Of a DNA stretch of 5,313 nucleotides, positions 1 through 5,313 are shown in pieces. Within the stretch, counting starts at the first letter, position 1. Every line of letters begins with the position of its first letter. The notes under the pieces were generated by a model, which ran no database searches, was not told the DNA's origin, and saw only the letters and a program-made list of their open reading frames with translations. The translations under genes were made by a program, and so were the position numbers. Source of the DNA: Luminiphilus sp. (GTDB lineage: Bacteria > Pseudomonadota > Gammaproteobacteria > Pseudomonadales > Halieaceae); assembly GCA_029251065.1 (NCBI GenBank), contig JAQXEB010000035.1:1-5313 (forward strand), written 5' to 3'.

Positions 1-183
1 ATGTCCATGGCTTACCGTAAAGTTGAAGCACAACGCTTATTTGCGGTCGAATACACCGCCTTCATCTGGGCGGCAATTTTGGGTTGGTTGATTTTTGAAG
101 AGTCAGTAAGCACACAAACACTGCTTGGAACTGCATTCATTATTTTAGGTTGTGTGGTTACGGCCCGGAGTCCAGTGCGGTAG
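1..183 (+). CDS. EamA/DMT-family transporter, C-terminal end (5' truncated)
   Basis: This is the last 60 codons of a gene entering from the left edge and stopping at TAG (181-183). The protein is strongly hydrophobic. One membrane segment spans roughly residues 18-33 (FIWAAILGWLIF), followed by a short loop with FEESVS and a second segment at about residues 40-54 (LLGTAFIILGCVV). A short basic tail ends it. The order 'EAQ.LF.VEYTAFIWAAILGWLIFEE' then 'TLLGTAFIILG' is the usual close of EamA domains, the last two helices of a ten-helix drug/metabolite transporter of the inner membrane. The ATG at position 1 would give only two helices, so the true start lies upstream. The substrate cannot be told from this part. 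The next gene starts 32 bases downstream on the same strand, so readthrough into it is possible. Confidence 0.8.
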   Translation: MSMAYRKVEAQRLFAVEYTAFIWAAILGWLIFEESVSTQTLLGTAFIILGCVVTARSPVR

Positions 184-215
184 CCTCACTGTCTCGCCTA
201 ACAATAAATCGCCTT

Positions 216-2237
216 ATGAAAATTCTAAAATCTGCTCTTTTCCTCAGTATGGGCCTGCTCGTCGCTTGCAATGAAAAATCTTTAGAACTCGATGAGACGA
301 CCGATCGGCTCTTATCACCTTGGCATTCGCTCACGAGTGAGGAAGTGGCCGAGGTGGCGACAGCGGTGACCGAGTCGATTGACGCTCAAGTTGTCTTTAA
401 TCGTATTAGTTTGCTGGAACCTCACAAGCAGGATGCGCTCGCGTGGGATGTGCACAGTGTCGCGGCGCGAGGTGCCGATGTTTTGTACCGGTCAGAAAAA
501 ACATCCTATCGAGTGCAATATGACTTCCAAACAAGTGCGCTGTCCGATCCGCAGCCCATTGTCAGTGGGCAGCCGATGCTTGTTGGAGCCGAGATCGTCA
601 CTGCAATTGACGCCCTGAACGCACTCCCTGAAGTGAGTGCGGCTCTTGAGCGTCGCGGCGTTAGCGCGCGCAATGGTTTGTGCTTACCGCGCACGGTCGG
701 CCGATTTTTTACAAGCCTTGCCGATCCTGTTACCGACCGTTTGGTCCGCTTTGACTGTTTCAATATTCGAGGGCAAAGCGGCTTAGGTCTGTTGCCCACG
801 ACCAGTGCTTATGCGCGCCCTGTTGAAGGGATTAGCGTCCTCTTCGATGTTGAGGAGCTTCGTTTGATCGAATTGGTTGACTCGTTTGCTGATACCGAGG
901 CGCCACCAAGCGACTTTGACGTCATTGAATTTCACGCGTCAGCGCTTGAGACACGCGCTCCCTTGAGTGAGGTCACTATTGCTCAAGAACAAGGGCCCAA
1001 TTTTTCAGTGACCGGCAGCCAAATTGATTGGCAGAACTGGCGTTTTCACCTTCGGTTCGATCCGCGTCAAGGGACAGTCTTAAACAATGTGGGGATTGTT
1101 ACGGGCGATGGGGTACGACCTGTTGCTTACGAGATCGCCATGTCTGAGATGTTTGTCCCTTACCAAGACCCTGACACTCACTGGTTTTATCGCGCGTACT
1201 TCGACATGGGTGAGTACGGATTTGGCAACATGGCCACTGCGCTCAAGGGAAACGACTGCCCACCGAATGCCGTTTTCCAAAATGTTGTGCTGCACACCGC
1301 CGCTGGAGAGCCCTTTGTCGCTGAAAACCGTGTCTGTATTTTTGAGTTTGACCCGGGCTATCCCAGTTGGCGTCATCACGAGTCGCTTTATGACGAAGTG
1401 CCCGGTGTGGAGAAACATAACTCACGGCGGGCAACGAATCTTGTGGTTCGCATGGTGGCGGTGATCGGGAACTACGACTATTTCCAAGACTACATTTTCC
1501 AGCAAGACGGCAGGATGCGAATTCGACTTATTTCAACAGGGATAGACGCTACGAAAGGTGTTTTCGCTGCGACACTTGCAGACCCTTCGGCCCAGGCTGA
1601 AACAGCGACTGGAACGTTGATCGCGCCCCATAGACTGGGGGTGAACCACGACCACTTTTTTAGCTACCGCATAGATTTCGACATCGACGGTGTGAAAAAC
1701 AACTTTGTCAGACAGCGTCTGCAGCGTGTGACACAACCGAGCGACGCGACGCGACAAGGTGTCTGGGGCGTCACCCGTGAAGCCGTAAAGAGCGAGCAGC
1801 AGGCGCAAACGGTGATGCAGGTCGATAAGCCTGCATTGCTGACATTTTCGAGTAGCGCCTCGAAAAATGCCATGGGTTATGACACGTCTTACCAGCTGAT
1901 GTTTCCCAACATACGTCCGCTAGTCACGCTGGATGATCCCATTTATCAGCGCGCAGGCTTTTTGAAAAACAATTTGTGGGTGACGAAATACAAGCGTGAT
2001 GAGCTGTTCTCCAGTGGCATCGCCGTCAATCAGTCCGCGCCTGGAGTCGGTCTACCACACTACGCGGGCAACAATGACGTTCTGGAAGATAGCGACCTTG
2101 TGGCGTGGCCGACGATTGGTTTTCACCATGTCCCTATGGCTGAGGACTGGCCGGTCATGCCCGCTAAGGTCGACGAAATCGTATTGAAACCGCGCAACTT
2201 TTTTGACCGAAATCCGGCGTTAGACGTACCTGAATAG
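216..2237 (+). CDS. Copper/topaquinone amine oxidase, predicted lipoprotein
   Basis: This is a complete 673-residue copper amine oxidase (family reaction: R-CH2-NH2 + O2 + H2O to aldehyde + NH3 + H2O2). I chose the ATG at 216 because it opens a lipoprotein signal peptide: K2/K5, a hydrophobic core, then the lipobox L15-V-A-C18. Asn at +2 does not signal inner-membrane retention, so outer-membrane anchoring facing the periplasm is likely. No strong Shine-Dalgarno precedes it. N-terminal CuAO domains occupy about residues 36-215 and the catalytic domain about 240-665. Visible landmarks are Y316 in SEMFVPY, catalytic base D330 in YFDMGEYGFG, the conserved disulfide pair C348/C374, the topaquinone precursor Y420 in GNYDY, copper ligands H478 and H480 in NHDHFFS, and third copper ligand H638 in GFHHVP. 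The family ending EDWPVMP...FFDRNPALDVP is present. The Y316-D330 spacing (14) equals that of Arthrobacter phenylethylamine oxidase as I recall it. The enzyme therefore looks active. The substrate (tyramine, phenylethylamine, other) is unknown. No catabolic partner genes are adjacent. Confidence 0.93.
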   Translation: MKILKSALFLSMGLLVACNEKSLELDETTDRLLSPWHSLTSEEVAEVATAVTESIDAQVVFNRISLLEPHKQDALAWDVHSVAARGADVLYRSEKTSYRVQYDFQTSALSDPQPIVSGQPMLVGAEIVTAIDALNALPEVSAALERRGVSARNGLCLPRTVGRFFTSLADPVTDRLVRFDCFNIRGQSGLGLLPTTSAYARPVEGISVLFDVEELRLIELVDSFADTEAPPSDFDVIEFHASALETRAPLSEVTIAQEQGPNFSVTGSQIDWQNWRFHLRFDPRQGTVLNNVGIVTGDGVRPVAYEIAMSEMFVPYQDPDTHWFYRAYFDMGEYGFGNMATALKGNDCPPNAVFQNVVLHTAAGEPFVAENRVCIFEFDPGYPSWRHHESLYDEVPGVEKHNSRRATNLVVRMVAVIGNYDYFQDYIFQQDGRMRIRLISTGIDATKGVFAATLADPSAQAETATGTLIAPHRLGVNHDHFFSYRIDFDIDGVKNNFVRQRLQRVTQPSDATRQGVWGVTREAVKSEQQAQTVMQVDKPALLTFSSSASKNAMGYDTSYQLMFPNIRPLVTLDDPIYQRAGFLKNNLWVTKYKRDELFSSGIAVNQSAPGVGLPHYAGNNDVLEDSDLVAWPTIGFHHVPMAEDWPVMPAKVDEIVLKPRNFFDRNPALDVPE

Positions 2238-2249
2238 GCAGCCTTAGAC

Positions 2250-2280
2250 GGCGCACGTCATTTGCAAAGTGACGTGCGCC
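2250..2280. terminator. Bidirectional hairpin between convergent genes
   Basis: A perfect 11-bp inverted repeat (GGCGCACGTCA / TGACGTGCGCC) encloses the 9-base loop TTTGCAAAG, whose ends may pair further. It begins 13 bases after the amine oxidase stop and ends 25 bases before the DUF1826 stop, which is where a shared terminator for convergent genes is expected. Neither side has a clear run of T, so this is not a textbook intrinsic terminator. It may act as an RNA 3'-end stabiliser or work with other factors. Confidence 0.55.
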
Positions 2281-2304
2281 TCGAGACTGTTCCTAAAGCG
2301 ACTC

Positions 2305-2976
2305 TTAGCGGCCAAAGTCCAGGGTCAGCAGCAGGCGCACGGCGCCTTCGACGCTTGGGGAGCGGTGAACAAGCCCTGCGCCCTCATTTCCATCCCAAGC
2401 CTCGCCTTTGAGTAGGCCGACGGCCCCGCTTTGGACCACGCGAATATCCTGCTCCGATGTGTAGGTGCCACGCTGATGATCTGACGCCAGAGAAGCCGAA
2501 GGGCCGAGCTTAGAGCGATCTACGGTCTGGTGTTCTAGCCACTGTGTTCCGGGTCCCACGTAGGTCGAGATGAGACGGCAGGGGACCTTATCCACGTGAA
2601 ATCGTGGGCACATTGCGCCATGCAACACCGTTAACCGCAGGCCAACGTGTTCGACCTCGAAAAGGCAAGAGAACATATCGACTAAGCAAGTAATATCCTC
2701 GGCGAGAACGTTGGTATTGCTGTCCGGTAACGCCTTTATGAGGCTTTTATAAGCAGATCGGGGTGTCGTCATTAGGCCGATCTGAAAGCTCGGATCTGTC
2801 ATCACCAGACGTGTAACCGAGGCGCGGAGTAAAGGGTCCAAAGCGCGATTCCAGATGGCCATATTGACGTCGTCTTGGTAAATCTCAGGCAGGCAAGACA
2901 CGTCATCGCTAATCACAGTCCTTCGCGTTTTAGCACCGGTTTTTGCAGGCTCCTGCAGTGCTGCTAAAACATTCAC
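2305..2976 (-). CDS. DUF1826 family protein, partner of ZigA-type GTPase
   Basis: The gene encodes 223 residues of the uncharacterised DUF1826 family. I start it at the GTG at 2976, which overlaps the stop of the upstream GTPase gene (GTGA) and has GGGAAG seven bases ahead. A GTG at 2991 in the same frame would add five residues and has poorer context. Family landmarks are CPRFHVDKVPCRL (residues 123-135), the following STYVGPGTQWL, then GLLKGEAW.GN...GLVHRSP (188-207) and the C-terminal strand RLLLTLDF. No signal peptide or membrane helix is visible, so it is probably cytoplasmic. H127-x-D129 and H204, with R214 ten residues after H204, resemble the metal triad and 2-oxoglutarate-binding Arg of double-stranded beta-helix oxygenases; this is my inference, not an established function. 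From general knowledge, DUF1826 genes often sit beside COG0523 GTPases linked to zinc limitation. Here the two are translationally coupled and should share the Zur-like promoter. Confidence 0.88.
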   Translation of the reverse strand: MNVLAALQEPAKTGAKTRRTVISDDVSCLPEIYQDDVNMAIWNRALDPLLRASVTRLVMTDPSFQIGLMTTPRSAYKSLIKALPDSNTNVLAEDITCLVDMFSCLFEVEHVGLRLTVLHGAMCPRFHVDKVPCRLISTYVGPGTQWLEHQTVDRSKLGPSASLASDHQRGTYTSEQDIRVVQSGAVGLLKGEAWDGNEGAGLVHRSPSVEGAVRLLLTLDFGR

Positions 2977-4181
2977 GACGCTTCTTCCCACTTTGGAAAG
3001 GGATCAGACAATGTGGCCCAATAATCCCTTCCTTTGAGGAGCTCGTCCTCGGTCAAAAGGCACTGGTCGAGGGCCTGACGGACTTCCGTCTCATCCAGTC
3101 CCTGTCCGATAAACACCAGCTCCTGACGCATGTCGCCAAAGGGCTCGACCCAACTCTTATGAATACTGTCGAGGTACTCGGGGTCATCGGGCCATCGCTC
3201 TCTTGGGACCGCTGACCAAAACAAACCAGCGAAACCGTATCGGGCTATTCCCCCCGCTTGGCTCCACTGGCCCGCGTATTCCGGTCGAGTCGCCAGCCAG
3301 AAGTAGCCTTTGGAGCGCAGCAACGTTCCATAGGCCTTTGTGTCATGGAGAAAGGAGAAGAACTTCGCGGGATGAAACGGTCGGCGAGCGCCGTAACTGA
3401 AACTCGATATTCCATACTCTAACGTTTCTGGGACGTGCTCACCGCGCATTTCCTGCAGCCAACCCGGAGCCTGTTGTGCCCGCTCAAAATCGAAGCGACC
3501 GGTGCTGATCACTTCATCGATATCCACTTCTCCCGATGCTATAGGCAGTATTTTTGCCGTCGTATTGAGTGTTCGAAGGATCGCCTCGAGGCGTTTAATA
3601 TCATCTTCGCTGGCCAAGTCAGTCTTACTGATCAATATCACGTCAGCGAACTCAACTTGATCAACCAAGAGGTCAGCAACGCTGCGCTCATCGTCTTCTC
3701 CGAGCGACTCACCAGCATCCTGTAGAAACTGTGCTTGTTCGTAGTCCCTTAAAAAGTTTACGGCATCGACCACCGTGACCATGGTATCGAGCTTGGCCAC
3801 ATCGGACAGAGATACGCCATCTTCGTCGGCAAACGTGAAGGTTTCTGCAACTGGAAGTGGCTCTGAGATCCCCGTGGACTCGACGACCAAGTAGTCAAAG
3901 CGACCCTCTTCTGCCAGTTTGGTGATCTCGACGAGCAGGTCTTCTCTGAGCGTGCAGCAGATGCAACCGTTACTCATTTCGATCAGCTTTTCGTCGCTGC
4001 GGCTTAGCGATACGTCGTTTTGAACGATGGCGGCATCAATATTGATTTCACTCATGTCATTCACAATGACCGCTACCTTCCTGCCTTGGCGATTATTGAG
4101 TATGTGGCTGAGTACGGTTGTTTTTCCGGCACCCAAAAACCCAGAAAGTACGGTGACCGGTAGTTTTTGCTGATGTGTCAT
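2973..4181 (-). CDS. zigA: COG0523 GTPase, ZigA-type zinc metallochaperone
   Basis: The gene encodes 402 residues, the usual length for the ZigA branch of COG0523/CobW G3E GTPases. The family is thought to hand metal to client proteins at the cost of GTP. Visible motifs are the Walker A/P-loop SGFLGAGKTT (13-22), the metal-binding CxCC in NGCICC (C73, C75, C76), the Walker B region with ESTG (101-104), and a base-recognition motif SKTD (185-188) with Ser in place of the usual Asn. The CobW C-terminal domain covers about residues 255-375 and includes RRPFHPAKFF. The phrases NDMSEINID and TGISEPLPVAETFTF are typical of the zinc-limitation subgroup rather than of CobW proper. No His-rich linker is present. 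It acts in the cytoplasm. The ATG at 4181 fits the family start (KLPVTVLSGF), though the Shine-Dalgarno is weak (GAGA six bases upstream). It is the first gene of a two-gene operon with DUF1826, and the Zur-like palindrome in its promoter implies induction under zinc starvation. Confidence 0.93.
   Translation of the reverse strand: MTHQQKLPVTVLSGFLGAGKTTVLSHILNNRQGRKVAVIVNDMSEINIDAAIVQNDVSLSRSDEKLIEMSNGCICCTLREDLLVEITKLAEEGRFDYLVVESTGISEPLPVAETFTFADEDGVSLSDVAKLDTMVTVVDAVNFLRDYEQAQFLQDAGESLGEDDERSVADLLVDQVEFADVILISKTDLASEDDIKRLEAILRTLNTTAKILPIASGEVDIDEVISTGRFDFERAQQAPGWLQEMRGEHVPETLEYGISSFSYGARRPFHPAKFFSFLHDTKAYGTLLRSKGYFWLATRPEYAGQWSQAGGIARYGFAGLFWSAVPRERWPDDPEYLDSIHKSWVEPFGDMRQELVFIGQGLDETEVRQALDQCLLTEDELLKGRDYWATLSDPFPKWEEAS
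2974..2989 (-). promoter_or_regulatory. Shine-Dalgarno and coupled GTGA start of DUF1826 gene
   Basis: On the minus strand GGGAAG (2989-2984) is followed by seven bases and then GTG (2976-2974). The final TGA of the GTPase gene (2975-2973) overlaps that start codon. This is a classic translational-coupling arrangement and is why the 2976 start is preferred over the GTG at 2991, which would lie on the Shine-Dalgarno itself. Confidence 0.65.
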
Positions 4182-4213
4182 TTAGAGTCTCAACGCGGCT
4201 AAAAAGCACAGGG

Positions 4214-4241
4214 AATATAAAGATATAATATATCATATCAA
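4214..4241 (-). promoter_or_regulatory. Predicted sigma70 promoter of the zigA-DUF1826 operon
   Basis: Reading the minus strand, TTGATA (4241-4236) is five of six to the -35 consensus. It is followed by a 16-bp spacer and TATATT (4219-4214) as the -10 element. Transcription would begin near 4207, leaving a leader of about 25 bases before the ATG at 4181. The region is very AT-rich against a GC-rich flank. Other -10 registers inside the palindrome are possible. Confidence 0.55.
4222..4234. promoter_or_regulatory. Candidate Zur operator
   Basis: GATATA-A-TATATC is a perfect 6-1-6 inverted repeat. Against the gammaproteobacterial Zur core GTTATANTATAAC it matches 10 of 12 defined positions, the two differences being symmetrical. 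It lies 41 bases before the zigA start and exactly inside the spacer between the predicted -35 and -10, so a bound repressor would block polymerase. Zur control of ZigA-type genes is well known in other gammaproteobacteria; for this site it is inferred from position and sequence. AT-rich palindromes also occur by chance, hence moderate confidence. Confidence 0.55.
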
Positions 4242-4357
4242 TCTCGATAACACAGTACGTGTATTGCTCATAGCGCGCGCTTGCGCCTGCGCTTAGGTGT
4301 CGCTCTTGACGGGGTTATCGGTGTTGGGGGGCGAGGTGAGTGTCGGGTTTGAGGGGG

Positions 4358-4395
4358 CGGCCGTTAGCAGGCCGTATTGCCGCACAGCAGGCAAT
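4358..4395 (-). other. Two tandem small hairpins after the microprotein gene
   Basis: Directly after the TAA of the 42-codon gene (minus strand) is ATTGCC-8-GGCAAT (4395-4376). A second inverted repeat, CGGCC-7-GGCCG (4374-4358), follows it. Their position suggests transcript termination or 3'-end protection before the zigA promoter. The stems are short and no T run follows, so termination is not proven. Confidence 0.3.
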
Positions 4396-4524
4396 TTAAT
4401 CTTCCTTATAGTCCTCGGCGAGAATGCCTTGCGCCTTTAAGGTTTTGGTTAATTTCTCCACTCTAATGAACGCAACGAGACCCAGTATTCCAAAGACATA
4501 ACCAATGACTGCAAAGCTGTCCAT
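4396..4524 (-). CDS. Single-pass membrane microprotein, 42 residues
   Basis: This small gene starts at ATG 4524 and ends at TAA (4398-4396). A good Shine-Dalgarno, GAGG (4536-4533), sits eight bases ahead of the start, which is better than for its larger neighbours. The product begins MDSFAVIGYVFGILGLVAFI, a glycine-containing hydrophobic segment of about 18 residues that fits one membrane helix. It continues with RVEKLTKTLKAQG, an amphipathic basic stretch likely to lie at the membrane surface or form a short coiled coil, and ends acidic (ILAEDYKED). I recall similar short proteins with a helix followed by R.EKL.KTLK...L.EDYK in other marine gammaproteobacteria, but I know of no assigned function. 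It lies upstream of zigA on the same strand, 214 bases away with hairpins between, so it is probably a separate transcript. It diverges from the glycosylase gene. Confidence 0.72.
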   Translation of the reverse strand: MDSFAVIGYVFGILGLVAFIRVEKLTKTLKAQGILAEDYKED

Positions 4525-4596
4525 TCTAAATTCCTCACCTGAGACGCAAATTGTTTAGCCGCGCATGGCCAGAGTGGCGCCTTATGCCCGCGCGGT

Positions 4597-4605
4597 TGTT
4601 ATGAT
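4597..4605 (+). promoter_or_regulatory. Extended -10 promoter of the glycosylase gene
   Basis: TG-T-TATGAT forms an extended -10 element with five of six matches to TATAAT. No good -35 hexamer lies 16-18 bases upstream, as is usual for extended -10 promoters. Transcription would start near 4612, giving a leader of about 38 bases. The complementary strand reads TATCAT here, so weak divergent activity toward the microprotein gene is conceivable. Confidence 0.45.
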
Positions 4606-4649
4606 ACGAGAAAGCGCGCTGTGCTCACTTTAAGGCTACACTAATCGAC

Positions 4650-5313
4650 ATGGCTTATCCTGATTACATCTCAATTTATGAACGTGCCTGTGAGCGAAAG
4701 GGCGGCGAGGCGCTGTTGGAAGCGTTACTGCCGGAGTCACCCGGGAACGCGCAATTGGCGGCCTTGCGCTCTGACAGGTACCTTGCGGAGTTCACGCGAA
4801 AAATCTTTCAATCGGGTTTCGTGTGGCGCGTGGTCGATAATAAATGGGCTAATTTCGAAGAGATTTTTTGTATCTTTGACATCGAGCGACTGCTGATGAT
4901 GCCTGACGAAATGCTGGAGCGTAAGGCGAAAGATCCTGGAATTATTCGGAATTTCAACAAAGTTAAAACGATTCCGCACAACGCGTTAATGATCGACGAT
5001 GTGGAGCGGCGAGAGGATCGAGCGTTTGGCGAATTTATTGCTGATTGGCCTGAGGAAGATGTTATTGGGTTGTGGCTGTACCTTAAGAAGAAGGGCAGTC
5101 GACTGGGTGGAAACACGGGTCCATACGCCTTGAGGTCCATTGGCTTTGACACGTTCTTGTTGACGTCAGATGTAGAGGGCTTTTTGCGCAATTTCGGCAT
5201 CGTTGACTCGGGTATTGGGAGTCTTCGAGCACTAAACGCAACACAGTCTTTCTTCAATGAGCTGCGTGTGCAAAGTGGGCGAAGTTTATCGGAGCTCAGC
5301 CGTATTGTGTCCC
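4650..5313 (+). CDS. DNA-3-methyladenine glycosylase I family protein (3' truncated)
   Basis: The reading frame opens at ATG 4650 and runs off the right edge after 221 codons. That is close to the length I expect for this group, so only a few residues are likely missing. The protein belongs to the Tag-like branch of the helix-hairpin-helix glycosylases, which excise alkylated bases such as 3-methyladenine to start base-excision repair in the cytoplasm. Visible family features are ERACERKGG (11-19), FQSGFVWRVV...KWANFEEIF (53-73, matching the Tag segment QQAGLSW...F), DPGIIRNFNKVKTIPHNA (95-112), the helical hairpin region DVIGLWLYLKKKGSRLGG (137-154), and ALRSIGFDTF (160-169). The zinc-site Cys/His residues of E. 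coli Tag have no counterparts, and Lys51 falls where Tag has its base-reading Glu. Substrate range may therefore differ. The Shine-Dalgarno is weak and distant (AAGG, 14 bases away). The gene probably uses the extended -10 promoter just upstream. Confidence 0.85.
   Translation, partial: MAYPDYISIYERACERKGGEALLEALLPESPGNAQLAALRSDRYLAEFTRKIFQSGFVWRVVDNKWANFEEIFCIFDIERLLMMPDEMLERKAKDPGIIRNFNKVKTIPHNALMIDDVERREDRAFGEFIADWPEEDVIGLWLYLKKKGSRLGGNTGPYALRSIGFDTFLLTSDVEGFLRNFGIVDSGIGSLRALNATQSFFNELRVQSGRSLSELSRIVS

Noticed and set aside
173..191. Small inverted repeat CAGTG...CACTG around the transporter stop codon
   Set aside because: A five-base stem with a nine-base loop and no T run is within chance expectation and is not a credible terminator.
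150..215. Upstream ATG at 150 extending the amine oxidase by 22 residues and overlapping the transporter gene
   Set aside because: The extension precedes a complete lipoprotein signal peptide that must be N-terminal, so the start is 216.
1080..1418. Antisense frames within the amine oxidase gene, also at 506-799 and 1533-1808
   Set aside because: They lie opposite conserved catalytic segments of the amine oxidase and show no protein-like pattern of their own.
2977..2991. GTG at 2991 as start of the DUF1826 gene
   Set aside because: The GTG at 2976 has a proper Shine-Dalgarno seven bases upstream and the usual stop-start overlap. The five extra residues (GTG-coded start, then GRSV) look like readthrough of that Shine-Dalgarno.
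3435..3725. Plus-strand frames opposite the GTPase gene, also at 2943-3215 and 3203-3400
   Set aside because: They are shadows of a well-recognised GTPase and show no ribosome site or domain.
216..4181. Functional link between the copper amine oxidase and the zinc-related operon
   Set aside because: The genes converge, are separated by a hairpin and use different metals. Nothing in the sequence supports shared regulation.
4678..4896. Plus-strand frame starting at ATG 4678
   Set aside because: It is an out-of-frame shadow of the glycosylase gene starting at 4650. Its Arg/Ser/Trp-rich product matches no family I know.
4808..5257. 149-codon open frame on the minus strand inside the glycosylase gene
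   Set aside because: It is antisense to a plus-strand frame with clear family motifs, and its own product is low-complexity Ser/Arg-rich without a recognisable domain.

Overview
The window looks like ordinary chromosome from a marine-type gammaproteobacterium of moderate GC content. That placement is an inference from protein character: a ZigA-type GTPase paired with a DUF1826 protein, a lipoprotein copper amine oxidase and a Tag-like glycosylase. No marker gene settles the taxon. I see no mobile element, CRISPR array, tRNA or rRNA. Both ends of the window cut through genes.

Layout. Positions 1-183 (+) hold the last 60 codons of an EamA/DMT-family membrane transporter. Positions 216-2237 (+) hold a complete copper/topaquinone amine oxidase with a lipoprotein signal peptide; all the expected active-site residues can be placed. 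It converges on a minus-strand pair and is separated from it by a perfect 11-bp GC-rich inverted repeat (2250-2280). The pair, read right to left, is a COG0523/ZigA GTPase (4181-2973) followed by a DUF1826 protein (2976-2305). The two overlap by four bases (GTGA), so they are almost certainly one transcription unit with coupled translation. About 30-60 bases upstream of the GTPase start is an AT-rich promoter, TTGATA-16 bp-TATATT. Its spacer contains a perfect 6-1-6 palindrome that closely resembles the gammaproteobacterial Zur operator.

Further right is a GC-rich intergenic stretch with G runs and two small hairpins. Next comes a 42-codon minus-strand gene for a single-pass membrane microprotein (4524-4396). 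A short divergent intergenic region follows, with an extended -10 promoter. The window ends in a DNA-3-methyladenine glycosylase I (Tag/HhH superfamily) gene that is nearly complete (4650 to beyond 5313).

How the genes work together. The only clear functional unit is the predicted zinc-starvation operon: when zinc is scarce, Zur would release the promoter, and the GTPase metallochaperone plus DUF1826 protein would be made together. The most interesting inference is that DUF1826 carries an HxD...H...R pattern. The distal His is followed 10 residues later by an Arg, as in Fe(II)/2-oxoglutarate oxygenases. DUF1826 could therefore be a metal-dependent oxygenase or a relative, and possibly a client of the GTPase. 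The amine oxidase, microprotein and glycosylase appear to be independent neighbours.
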